Origin: Gemmatimonadota bacterium | GTDB lineage: Bacteria > Gemmatimonadota > Gemmatimonadetes > Longimicrobiales > Gaopeijiaceae | DNA length: 64,000 bases | NCBI GenBank assembly: GCA_041390125.1 | Contig: JAWKQN010000004.1 | Location: 310,001 to 374,000, forward strand | Reading direction: 5' to 3' | Shown here: positions 8,041 through 14,989 of the stretch, piece by piece | How the letters are laid out: each line of letters begins with the position of its first letter | Position numbering within the stretch: position 1 is the first letter of the stretch | Position numbers and translations under genes: made by a program | The notes under the pieces: model-generated | The model's database searches: none | What the model was told of the DNA's origin: nothing | Seen by the model: the letters and a program-made list of their open reading frames with translations, nothing else

Positions 8041-9929
8041 GCGACCGCTTCGCGGTCGACCGTGGGGGGGATCCACGGTTCTCCTCTCCCGGAGCGCAGC
8101 GGCGGAAGGGCGCTGGCGTTGCGCCGGGCCCGACCCAGCTCCCAGAGCCCCACGCCCGCCAGGCGCAGCTTGTCCGTGACACGCGTGTAGGCGCGGCGGC
8201 GCAGGTTGTCGTAGCCGTTGCGGCGGATGCCTTCGTGGATTCCCATGTAGACGCGCGCCGCCACGGCCACCGGGCGCTGGAAGAACACCGGCAGGTGCGG
8301 GATGGCCTCGAACGCGGCGTCGTAGTCCGCCTCGGCGATCGCCATCATCTCCTGCACGAGCACCCGATAGCGGGCGTCGATCGGGCGCTCGCCGTCGGAC
8401 ATGCCCTCCAGGTCCGCTCGCGTCAGACCGTGCCGGCCCAGCTGGCTGGCGGGCAGGTACAGGCGTCCCGCCCGGAGGTCCTCGCCCACGTCCCTGAGGA
8501 TGTTGGTGAGCTGCATGGCATGCCCGAGCGCGGCCGCACGCTCCAGCACCCAGGGGTCGTGGGTGCCGAACAGCTCCGTGAGCCAGCCGCCCACGACGGA
8601 GGCGACGCGGTACGTGTAGAGGCGAAGCTCCGTCATGGTCTCGTAGGTGCGGCCCTCGAGATCCATGCGCATCCCCGCGACCAGCTCCCGCACGTAGTGG
8701 AAGGGCACGTCGTGCTCCACCATGTCGCGCATGACCGAATCCACGAGCACACAGCCACTGGCCCGGCCGTGGTAGGCGTCCGATGCCATCCCCAGCCACG
8801 CGTCCAGATCCTCCAACGTGCGCTGCGGATGCAGGGGATCGGCGCGGTCGACGAGGTCGTCCGTGAACCGGCAGAACCCGTAGACCCCGGCCACCCGCCG
8901 CCGCGGCTCGGGCGGGAAGAGACGCGCCGCGAAGGAGAATGAGCGCGAATGCAGGCGGAAGCTGGCGGCCCGGGCGTCCGCGCTGTCGAGCGTCCGCACG
9001 CGCTCCTCCACCCGGGCCCGCCCGGCCGTGACCGCGGCGGAGGGCCACCGGCCGCCCGTGGGGACCGCGGCGAGCACGGGCGCGAGCCACCGCTCCGTGA
9101 GCGTGACCACACCGTCCACGTCGGCGCCCAGCCGGGCGCCACGATCCACGAGGGCCTCGGCTTCGTCGCGCAACTCCGCGACGCAGGCGGACAGAGCGCG
9201 GTGGCAGGGGCCGTCGGCCGCCGCCCACGACTCCGCGGAGGCGTGCGCCAGAGGCCAGGTCCACTTCTGTTGCCTGCGATCCTGGAACGCGGCCTTGCCG
9301 GTCGCCGCAGCCGGCACGTAGTCCAGCAGGTCGTCGACACGCTGGTACAGCACGCCGAGGTCGCAGCCGAAGCGCACCCATTCGGGGTCGGCATCGTCGT
9401 CGGACCCGCACGCGCCCAGGAACGCGGCGCAGCCGAAGAGCGCACCGGTCTTGCGGGCCACGATCGCGCGGTAGGCCTCGACACCGAGCGCCTCACCGGC
9501 GCGGCGCCCCTGGCTGCGCTCTCCGTCCACGGTGGCGAAGACCGCCTCGGCGAAGCGCGAGACGAAGGAAGGCCGTCCACTGTGTTGCGCCACGACGTAG
9601 GCGCCGGTCAGCAGATGGTCGCCCTCGACCAACGCGGCGGCCACACCGCGCTCGGCGACGAGGGTGGGACGGCCACGGCGGATCTCGGCGCCGTCGAGCA
9701 CGTCGTCGTGGAGGAGCGACGCCTCGTGGACCATCTCGAGCGCGAGCGCGCCCATCCAGGTCGACTCCGGGAGGGGGCGTCCTCCGGCCGCCAGCGTGAC
9801 GGTGACGGGTCGATGCAGGCTGCCGCGCAGCGACGGGACAGGCAGGCCCGCCGTGCGGATGACGTCGGCCGCGCGGGTCAGGTGTTCGCGCACGCGCTCC
9901 ACCCGCAGGTCCGGGCCGCCGGGGCTCAC
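8037..9929 (-). CDS. Fused geranylgeranyl diphosphate synthase - phytoene synthase (CrtE-CrtB)
   Basis: One uninterrupted frame of 630 residues carries two complete enzymes. Residues about 20-300 form an all-trans polyprenyl synthase: first Asp-rich motif DDVLD (75-79) in HEASLLHDDVLDGAEIRRGRPT, KTGALFG near 160, second motif DDLLD (199-203) in LYQRVDDLLDY. Residues about 315-630 form phytoene synthase: DDLVD (357-361) in YGFCRFTDDLVD and D480-D484 in QLTNILRDVGED. Expected reactions are chain elongation to C20 diphosphate, then head-to-head condensation to phytoene. The usual GGKRxRP motif that binds isopentenyl diphosphate reads GSLHRP here. The GTG start at 9929 overlaps the cruF stop. A read-through extension to 10532 is only a shadow of cruF. 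Confidence 0.9.
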   Translation of the reverse strand: MSPGGPDLRVERVREHLTRAADVIRTAGLPVPSLRGSLHRPVTVTLAAGGRPLPESTWMGALALEMVHEASLLHDDVLDGAEIRRGRPTLVAERGVAAALVEGDHLLTGAYVVAQHSGRPSFVSRFAEAVFATVDGERSQGRRAGEALGVEAYRAIVARKTGALFGCAAFLGACGSDDDADPEWVRFGCDLGVLYQRVDDLLDYVPAAATGKAAFQDRRQQKWTWPLAHASAESWAAADGPCHRALSACVAELRDEAEALVDRGARLGADVDGVVTLTERWLAPVLAAVPTGGRWPSAAVTAGRARVEERVRTLDSADARAASFRLHSRSFSFAARLFPPEPRRRVAGVYGFCRFTDDLVDRADPLHPQRTLEDLDAWLGMASDAYHGRASGCVLVDSVMRDMVEHDVPFHYVRELVAGMRMDLEGRTYETMTELRLYTYRVASVVGGWLTELFGTHDPWVLERAAALGHAMQLTNILRDVGEDLRAGRLYLPASQLGRHGLTRADLEGMSDGERPIDARYRVLVQEMMAIAEADYDAAFEAIPHLPVFFQRPVAVAARVYMGIHEGIRRNGYDNLRRRAYTRVTDKLRLAGVGLWELGRARRNASALPPLRSGRGEPWIPPTVDREAVA

Positions 9930-10783
9930 GATGCCACCTGGGGCCGGGGTGCCGCCACCGGCGCCCGGAGCGTGAGCAGCACCAGCACGAAGGCGCCCAA
10001 CGCGACGCAGGTCACCAACACCGCGCCCCAGACACCGGCCAGCGCGAGCATCCCGAGCGGCATGAGGAGCACCAGACCGTACAGCCCGGCCAGCCAGGGG
10101 AGGGGCAGGGGACCCCCCCATTCGTGGGCGCGCAGGACCTCCAGCGCGACCATCAGCACCAACCCCGTGAGCATCCAGCCGAACACGTTCACCCACGGCA
10201 TGCCGTAGTAGGAGCCGCTGTCGGCCCAGGTCCAGTACGGCGTCAGGTGGCTCATGGCGGGGTCGAGCGCCAGATCCCACAGCGTGAGGAGCGTGGCCGC
10301 CGCCAGCAGGCGCAGCGTGCGCCGGGAGCGCCCCAGCACGTGCGTGGCGATGAGGTAGCAGGGCAGCGCCATCAGGAACCAGCTTGCGGGGATGCTCCAG
10401 GGCACCCGCCCGCCGATGCGATAGCCCAGCAGGCCGGTGTAGCTGTAGGCCCCGAACGGGATGCCGTATCCGGTGCCCATCCATTCGCTGGTGAAGGCGA
10501 GCAGCCCCACCACCAGGAAGGCCGGTACCCAACGGGTGCGGGCGACCCGGACCAGCATGACCACGAGCGTGGCCAATGCGACCACGATGTGGGCCTGCGC
10601 GAGGAGCTGGAAGGAGACCTGGTAGAAGCGGACCAGCAACGGGCTGGACGAGGGGATGCGCTCGGGCGCGAGGCCGAAGATCCCGTAGCCGGCGAGCGCG
10701 ATGAGCGTGAAGAGGGCCAGCGGCGCGAGGCTGAGGCGGAGTGCGCGCGGACCGAACGTGTGCGTGGTTGCGGCTGCGGTCAT
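9926..10783 (-). CDS. cruF: CruF-type carotenoid 1',2'-hydratase (membrane protein)
   Basis: 285 residues with about seven to eight membrane helices. The conserved centre of the Caroten_synth family (PF04240) is clear: SEWMGTGYGIPFGAYSYT, then LGYRIGGRVPWSIPASWF and LTLWDLALDPAM. By family, CruF adds water across the psi end of lycopene or gamma-carotene derivatives, giving a 1'-hydroxyl group. The product would therefore be an acyclic hydroxylated carotenoid, possibly then glycosylated or acylated. No CruG glycosyltransferase is adjacent. The start ATG at 10783 overlaps the carH stop (ATGA). Confidence 0.88.
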   Translation of the reverse strand: MTAAATTHTFGPRALRLSLAPLALFTLIALAGYGIFGLAPERIPSSSPLLVRFYQVSFQLLAQAHIVVALATLVVMLVRVARTRWVPAFLVVGLLAFTSEWMGTGYGIPFGAYSYTGLLGYRIGGRVPWSIPASWFLMALPCYLIATHVLGRSRRTLRLLAAATLLTLWDLALDPAMSHLTPYWTWADSGSYYGMPWVNVFGWMLTGLVLMVALEVLRAHEWGGPLPLPWLAGLYGLVLLMPLGMLALAGVWGAVLVTCVALGAFVLVLLTLRAPVAAPRPQVAS

Positions 10784-11694
10784 CGTGGCGTCTCGGGGTG
10801 CGACTTCAGCCAGGTGGCGAAGCTCTGCGTGGACTCGAACGACTGGAGACCTCCGAAACGACGCGTGCGGGGGGTGGCGCCGGCGACGGCCCGCTCCGGG
10901 CCGCCGAGGACGAGCGTGAACGGCGCTGGACCGTCCAGGTAGCGTTCGGCGATCTCCAGGCAACGGTGCACGTCGGGGGCGTCCTGCGAGGCGCCGAACG
11001 ACAGACATACCACCGAAGCATCCTGACTGCGCTGTGCGGAGATCACTTCCGCCATCGGAACATTCGCACCGAGATACCAGGCCCGCCACCCATGCCGCTC
11101 CAGTGAAGCCCGCACGGCGAGCGCGCCCAGCTCGTGCTGGTTGCCCTCCGCGCAAGCGACGATGGCCACCGGCGCGTCCGCGCGGGTCGCCACCGCTCGC
11201 GACCAATCCGCACCCAGGCGTACGAGCGTGTCCGCCATCATCTGCGTGACGAGATGCTCGTCCGCGATCCGGATGCGACCGTCCCGCCACGCGTCACCGA
11301 TGGCGTGCATGAACGTGGTGAGCGGCCCGTCCACCAGCGCCTCGAGCGAGAGCCGCTCGCGCCGCGCCAGGACCTCGAAGAGAAGGCCGATGCGACGGGG
11401 ATCGGAGTAGAGCAGCCAACCCAGCGCCAGGGGTGCGAACGACGAGGCCGTGCCCTCCTCCTCGTCCCGGATGGCGGCCCAGGCGTGTGCTTCGAAGGGC
11501 CGGAAGGGCGTCAGCACCGTGGAGCCGCCCCGGGTCTCGGCCAGGACCAGCAGGTCGGTCAACGGGATCCGGCGGTGTCCGCCGTCCGTGCGCTCGACGC
11601 CCCGACCGAAGTCGTCGAGCCAGCGCTTGGCGGTCGAAGGGTGCACACCGAGGAGGTCGGCCGCCTCCGCCGTGGACAGCGTTATATCGTTCAA
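10780..11694 (-). CDS. carH: CarH/LitR-type B12-dependent light-responsive MerR repressor
   Basis: 304 residues from the TTG at 11694. A MerR-type helix-turn-helix (STAEAADLLGVHPSTAKRWL) is followed by a helical bundle and a cobalamin-binding domain. The light-sensing W-x9-EH signature is intact (W136, E146, H147), and H187 supplies the lower cobalt ligand. Two differences stand out: the residue after W136 is Arg, where Thermus CarH has the His that forms the light-state bis-His adduct, and the E-x-H motif reads N-Q-H. In the dark such tetramers with adenosylcobalamin repress carotenoid genes. An ATG at 11757 would precede the predicted transcription start, so the TTG with TGGAG upstream is preferred. 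It heads the crt operon. Confidence 0.88.
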   Translation of the reverse strand: MNDITLSTAEAADLLGVHPSTAKRWLDDFGRGVERTDGGHRRIPLTDLLVLAETRGGSTVLTPFRPFEAHAWAAIRDEEEGTASSFAPLALGWLLYSDPRRIGLLFEVLARRERLSLEALVDGPLTTFMHAIGDAWRDGRIRIADEHLVTQMMADTLVRLGADWSRAVATRADAPVAIVACAEGNQHELGALAVRASLERHGWRAWYLGANVPMAEVISAQRSQDASVVCLSFGASQDAPDVHRCLEIAERYLDGPAPFTLVLGGPERAVAGATPRTRRFGGLQSFESTQSFATWLKSHPETPR

Positions 11695-11750
11695 GACGAC
11701 TCCAGTGCGCTGTTGGCGGGGTGTTGTTCCCCATATGGCGGCATGCAAAC

Positions 11751-11774
11751 CGACCATGAAATGGTATGTGGTCG
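11751..11774. promoter_or_regulatory. Candidate CarH operator (nested inverted repeats)
   Basis: ACCAT-GAA-ATGGT (11753-11765) is a perfect dyad, and CGACCA (11751-11756) with TGGTCG (11769-11774) forms a second, offset one. They cover the -10 box and start site of the predicted crt promoter, where a repressor would block polymerase. Assignment to CarH is inferred from position. Confidence 0.5.
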
Positions 11775-11789
11775 ATTATGGGGGCGCAA
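11761..11789 (-). promoter_or_regulatory. Promoter of the carH-crt operon
   Basis: On the minus strand -35 TTGCGC (11789-11784), a 17-base spacer and -10 TACCAT (11766-11761) predict a start site near 11754. That leaves a leader of about 60 bases before the TTG start of carH. The same region faces pdxH on the plus strand, for which I see no convincing promoter. Confidence 0.55.
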
Positions 11790-11871
11790 CCCGGCGGGCG
11801 GTCGAGCGCGGGCTTGCCCGGCGGGGACAGGACCCCATCTTTGCTCCCCACCCCGAACGAGGAGGCGTGTG

Positions 11872-12477
11872 GTGGGCCTGGAACGCGAAGACCTGAGCGA
11901 CGATCCCATCGAGCAGTTCCGCGCCTGGTTCGCCGACGCGGAGGCCGCCCCGGCCGTGGCGCAGGCCAACGCGATGTGCCTGTCGACGTTGGGCGAGGAC
12001 GGCTTTCCCCAGGGACGGATCGTCCTCCTCAAGGGGCTGGAGGAGGGCCGCTTCGTCTTCTACACCAACCTGGACTCGGCGAAAGGCCGCTCGCTCCGGG
12101 TCCATCCCCGGGCAGCGCTGACGTTCTGGTGGGAGCCGCTGGGCCGGCAGGTCCGCATCACCGGGCCGGTCGAGCCCGTCGAACCCGAGGTCGCCGATGC
12201 CTACTTCGCGAGCCGGCCTCGGGGAAGCCAGCTCGGCGCGTGGGCCTCCGAGCAGAGCCAGCCGCTCGACCAGCGCGCCACGCTGGAGCGACGCGTGCGG
12301 ACGCTGGAGCAGGAATGGGAGGGCCGGGCGGTGAGCCGGCCCCCGCACTGGTCGGGGTTCGGCCTCACCCCCGTCTGGATCGAGTTCTGGCAGGACGGCG
12401 CCTTCCGCCTGCACGATCGCTTCCGCTACGAGCGCGGGCGCGGGGGCGTCTGGACCCTCACGCGCCTCAATCCCTGA
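11872..12477 (+). CDS. pdxH: Pyridoxine/pyridoxamine 5'-phosphate oxidase
   Basis: 201 residues, normal length. PdxH landmarks are present: QGRIVLLKG (FMN and substrate binding), FVFYTNLDSAKGR, ALTFWWEPLGRQVRI, SRPRGSQLGAWASEQSQPL, and a C-terminal GxxRLHDRFRYER region with the substrate-binding R-H pair. The FMN-dependent cytosolic enzyme converts pyridoxine or pyridoxamine 5'-phosphate to PLP with oxygen. The GTG at 11872 is chosen over 11869 because AGGAGG (11860-11865) then sits at six bases. It is divergent from carH. A direct link to light control is not shown. Confidence 0.93.
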   Translation: MGLEREDLSDDPIEQFRAWFADAEAAPAVAQANAMCLSTLGEDGFPQGRIVLLKGLEEGRFVFYTNLDSAKGRSLRVHPRAALTFWWEPLGRQVRITGPVEPVEPEVADAYFASRPRGSQLGAWASEQSQPLDQRATLERRVRTLEQEWEGRAVSRPPHWSGFGLTPVWIEFWQDGAFRLHDRFRYERGRGGVWTLTRLNP

Positions 12478-12505
12478 CGCCGTGGGGGCGACCCGACCCA
12501 CCGGC

Positions 12506-12511
12506 TATATT
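12506..12511 (+). promoter_or_regulatory. Possible -10 box (TATATT)
   Basis: TATATT fits the TANNTT form of -10 boxes in this window and lies 34 bases before the next start codon. No acceptable -35 lies 16-18 bases upstream. Confidence 0.3.
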
Positions 12512-12544
12512 GCAGGGATGATGGCGGAACCCCGGAGGAATCGG

Positions 12545-13150
12545 ATGCTGGTGAGGCGGGTGGGACTGATCGGCGCGCTCGGAGCGGTGTGCTGGGCCGG
12601 CGTGTGCGATCCCGGTGAGATCACCATCGTTCCCGAGATCGACGAGCGCTGGTCCTTCGAAGGCAGCCTCGAAGGCTGGAGTGCCGCCGCGCTCGGAGGA
12701 CTCACGCCCGGTGTGGATTGGAGCATCCAGTCGGATGCCGGTTCCGCCGTGGACGGGCAGGCGTCCCTTCGCTTCACCGTCGACGACGCCACGGGGAATG
12801 GCCGGGTCTGGATCGAGCGCGCGTTCGCCGTCGCCGCCGAGGAGGAGTACCGGGTCGACATCGGGTTCCAGGTGGGCAGCGAGGACGCGCCGGGCGTCAC
12901 GCCCTGGAGCGCGGTGGTGGGCGCGACGCTGGACGCCCCGTCGGCCACCGGGACCGTGGCGGTGGACGGCCCCCTCGGCGATGCCAGCGGCGGCACCGGC
13001 GTGACCTGGACCCCGCTCACGCAGAGCCTCCTGCTGGACACCGGCGAGGAGCAGGAAACGGCCTGGGTGTCGATCGGCGTGGCCGTCGGAGCCCCTGGCC
13101 AACGGACCTACCGCGTGGACGCGCTCTCGGTCACCTTCACCCGCCGGTAG
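12545..13150 (+). CDS. Secreted protein with jelly-roll (CBM-like) domain, function unknown
   Basis: 201 residues from the ATG at 12545, which follows GGAGGA at the right distance; earlier in-frame starts at 12482 and 12521 lack one. The N-terminus is a signal peptide (RRVGLIGALGAVCWAGVC) ending in cysteines, but no perfect lipobox. The body is beta-rich (WSFEGSLEGWSA, then alternating hydrophobic strands to VDALSVTF), the pattern of carbohydrate-binding-type jelly-roll modules that open with a 'FEG.L.GW' strand. No catalytic residues are visible. It stands alone between pdxH and a convergent gene. I do not recognise a specific family. Confidence 0.7.
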   Translation: MLVRRVGLIGALGAVCWAGVCDPGEITIVPEIDERWSFEGSLEGWSAAALGGLTPGVDWSIQSDAGSAVDGQASLRFTVDDATGNGRVWIERAFAVAAEEEYRVDIGFQVGSEDAPGVTPWSAVVGATLDAPSATGTVAVDGPLGDASGGTGVTWTPLTQSLLLDTGEEQETAWVSIGVAVGAPGQRTYRVDALSVTFTRR

Positions 13151-13173
13151 CGCGCGACCGCATGGGGCCGCAC

Positions 13174-13195
13174 GGTCCGCGACCGTCGGCGGACC
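13174..13195. terminator. Bidirectional terminator hairpin
   Basis: Arms GGTCCGC (13174-13180) and GCGGACC (13189-13195) enclose an 8-base loop, midway between two convergent stop codons. There is no T-tract. Confidence 0.5.
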
Positions 13196-13202
13196 CTCGC
13201 AT

Positions 13203-13811
13203 TCACTCGGCGGCGGCCAGCGTGCGGCGGCGCCCCGCCCGGGACCGCAGCGCCCGGGCCAGCGGCACCAGCAGGAGAAGGGGAGAGACCAGGACCGCAT
13301 CGACCAGGAACACGCGGACGCCGGTCCAGCTGAGGAGGGTGCGGGTGAAGCTGACGTTCAGCCCCACCGCATCGAAGCGCCGCAGACCGTCGAAGGGCTC
13401 GAGCAGGGCCAGCTCGAACGAGAACGGCCGTCGCGAGAACGGCCAGAGCAGCCCGATGCCTCCTTCACCCAGCGGATCGGGAATGAGCAGGTCCAGCACG
13501 ACGTGGGACGAATAGGCCGCCCAGGTGGCCAGGAAGACCGTCCAGAACGATCCCGTCCAGCGGCGCGTGAGGCCGGCGAGGAGCAGCGGGACCACCAGGG
13601 TGGCGAGCAGCGAGTGGGTGGGCCCGCGATGGAAGGCCGTGGCGCGGCCCAGGATCAGACCGGGCAGGAAGTCCAGGTCGGGCGCGTTGGCGGCCACGAT
13701 GGACAGGCCCAGGATCCACAGCAGGCGGCTGCGGGGCGTGGAGCCGGGTCGGGCGCCGACAAGCTCGACGGCGGTGTATCCGCCGACGACGTGTCCGATC
13801 GAGGTGGGCAT
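13203..13811 (-). CDS. YdjM-type membrane-bound metal-dependent hydrolase family protein
   Basis: 202 residues from ATG 13811. The family pattern (PF04307, YdjM/LexA-binding inner-membrane proteins) is clear: an N-terminal SIGHVVGGY, ANAPDLDFLPG, the HRGPTHS block near residue 77, then SHVVLDLL. The His and Asp residues are those thought to bind metal. About five membrane segments. Biochemical function is not established for most members. A longer frame upstream to 14000 runs through the tRNA gene and is rejected. Confidence 0.8.
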   Translation of the reverse strand: MPTSIGHVVGGYTAVELVGARPGSTPRSRLLWILGLSIVAANAPDLDFLPGLILGRATAFHRGPTHSLLATLVVPLLLAGLTRRWTGSFWTVFLATWAAYSSHVVLDLLIPDPLGEGGIGLLWPFSRRPFSFELALLEPFDGLRRFDAVGLNVSFTRTLLSWTGVRVFLVDAVLVSPLLLLVPLARALRSRAGRRRTLAAAE

Positions 13812-13916
13812 GGATCCGGGGGCGGACGGAGCGGGCGATGTGAAACCACCGGGGCGCAGACAAGTTCCGTGCCCCGGGACGGCCTCAGGCCGGTCCGCGT
13901 GATGGCGACCGAGCGC

Positions 13917-13999
13917 GCCGGGGTGGCGAAACGGCAGACGCAGGGGACTTAAACTCCCCGGGGCTTCGGCCCGTGTGGGTTCGACTCCCACCCCCGGCA
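13917..13999 (+). tRNA. tRNA-Leu (anticodon UAA)
   Basis: 83 bases fold as a class II tRNA. Acceptor GCCGGGG (13917-13923) pairs with CCCCGGC (13992-13998), discriminator A at 13999. The anticodon stem GGGGA/TCCCC holds loop CTTAAAC, giving anticodon TAA. The long variable arm is GGGC-TTCG-GCCC, and the T arm is GTGGG-TTCGACT-CCCAC. CCA is not encoded. It reads UUA/UUG, rare codons in this G+C-rich genome. Confidence 0.95.
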
Positions 14000-14121
14000 C
14001 TTCGATCGCGCGCCGCCTCGCTGAGAGGCCAAGAGGGGAGAAGCATTGCCCCCGTGCCCGCCGCGACTGTGGCTACGACGTCGGTCGAACCCGGAGCGCC
14101 AAACGGTCCGCGCGGGGCGGA

Positions 14122-14757
14122 TCAGCCTCCGGGGCAGCGCGGCCGGCCGGCGCGAGCCGCTTCCAACAGCGCGACGATGTCGGAGACGGTGCTGGCGCCC
14201 GCGTCCTCGTCGTACCAGGCATACTTGCGCTCGTAGAGCACGTCCCGCTCCAGGCGCGCCTCGTTCTCCAGGAACCAGGTCTGCAGGCGTGCGGGCCGTT
14301 CCACCCAGCAGCCGACCTGCGCGCCCTCCGCGTCCAGGACCACGACCGTCGGGGTGGCCGCTCGTCCGTCCGGCGTGCGGTGCGCCTCCATGACGGGCCG
14401 GCCGGCATTGGAGTCGACGATCCGCATCTCCAGGTCCGGGACCTGATCCACCAGGCGGGCCAGGTACGGGATGGTGTTGGCCGAATCGCCGCACCAGTCC
14501 TCCGCGATCACCAGCAACCGATACGCTCCGGCGGCGCGCGCGCGGGCCTGCAGCTCGGGCGCCACCACCGCGCGCGCGAAGTTGCCCTGCCAGGTCTCGA
14601 CGCGCTGGTCGGCCTTCTTCAGGAACACTCCGAAGGGGGTGCCGGCGTCGTAGAGCGTGGCGTACGGGACGGTATCGGCGGGCGCCGCGGCCGGAGCCGG
14701 CGCGGGTCCGCACAGGGCCAGCACACCGGCCAGGACGAGGCCCGCAGGGGCCAGCAT
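14122..14757 (-). CDS. Exported thioredoxin-family protein
   Basis: 211 residues with a signal peptide (about 1-25, ending AAAPA). The thioredoxin-fold core carries EDWCGDS near residue 89, which keeps only the first active-site cysteine (CxxS type), then ATPTVVVLDAEG, the cis-Pro strand. This matches the Thioredoxin_9 group, whose members often act in thiol disulfide isomerisation or are uncharacterised. The ATG overlaps the stop of the copper chaperone gene (ATGA), so a periplasmic redox or copper-linked role is inferred from the operon. Confidence 0.82.
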   Translation of the reverse strand: MLAPAGLVLAGVLALCGPAPAPAAAPADTVPYATLYDAGTPFGVFLKKADQRVETWQGNFARAVVAPELQARARAAGAYRLLVIAEDWCGDSANTIPYLARLVDQVPDLEMRIVDSNAGRPVMEAHRTPDGRAATPTVVVLDAEGAQVGCWVERPARLQTWFLENEARLERDVLYERKYAWYDEDAGASTVSDIVALLEAARAGRPRCPGG

Positions 14758-14975
14758 CAGACCGTCTCCACCGCGCCCGGGGTGTAGCCCGCGTCGCGCA
14801 CGGCGGCGGTCAGGGCGGCGGGGTCCGTCCCGTCCGCGACCGTGGCCGTTGCGTCCTTGCGCTCGAGCGATACGTCCACGTCCGACACGCCGACCAGGGG
14901 CTCGAGCGCCGAGCGCACCGAGTGGACACAGTGACCGCAGGAGAGGTCGGGCACGGGAATGCGGACGCGCGTCAT
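14757..14975 (-). CDS. HMA-domain heavy-metal (copper) chaperone
   Basis: 72 residues, a single HMA ferredoxin-like domain with the metal-binding CxxC in DLSCGHCVHSVRSAL near residue 12. Atx1/CopZ-type proteins deliver Cu(I) in the cytosol. It lies 14 bases after the CopC-CopD gene and overlaps the thioredoxin start, so all three are probably one transcript. Confidence 0.88.
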   Translation of the reverse strand: MTRVRIPVPDLSCGHCVHSVRSALEPLVGVSDVDVSLERKDATATVADGTDPAALTAAVRDAGYTPGAVETV

Positions 14976-14989
14976 GACGAGGTCCAGGC

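Noticed and set aside
8037..10532. An 831-codon open frame that would extend CrtE-CrtB upstream
   Set aside because: The first 200 codons lie antisense-free but in another frame of cruF and have no protein-like pattern; the GTG at 9929 coupled to the cruF stop is the real start.
13812..14000. N-terminal extension of the YdjM-type protein
   Set aside because: The extra codons run antisense through the tRNA-Leu gene.
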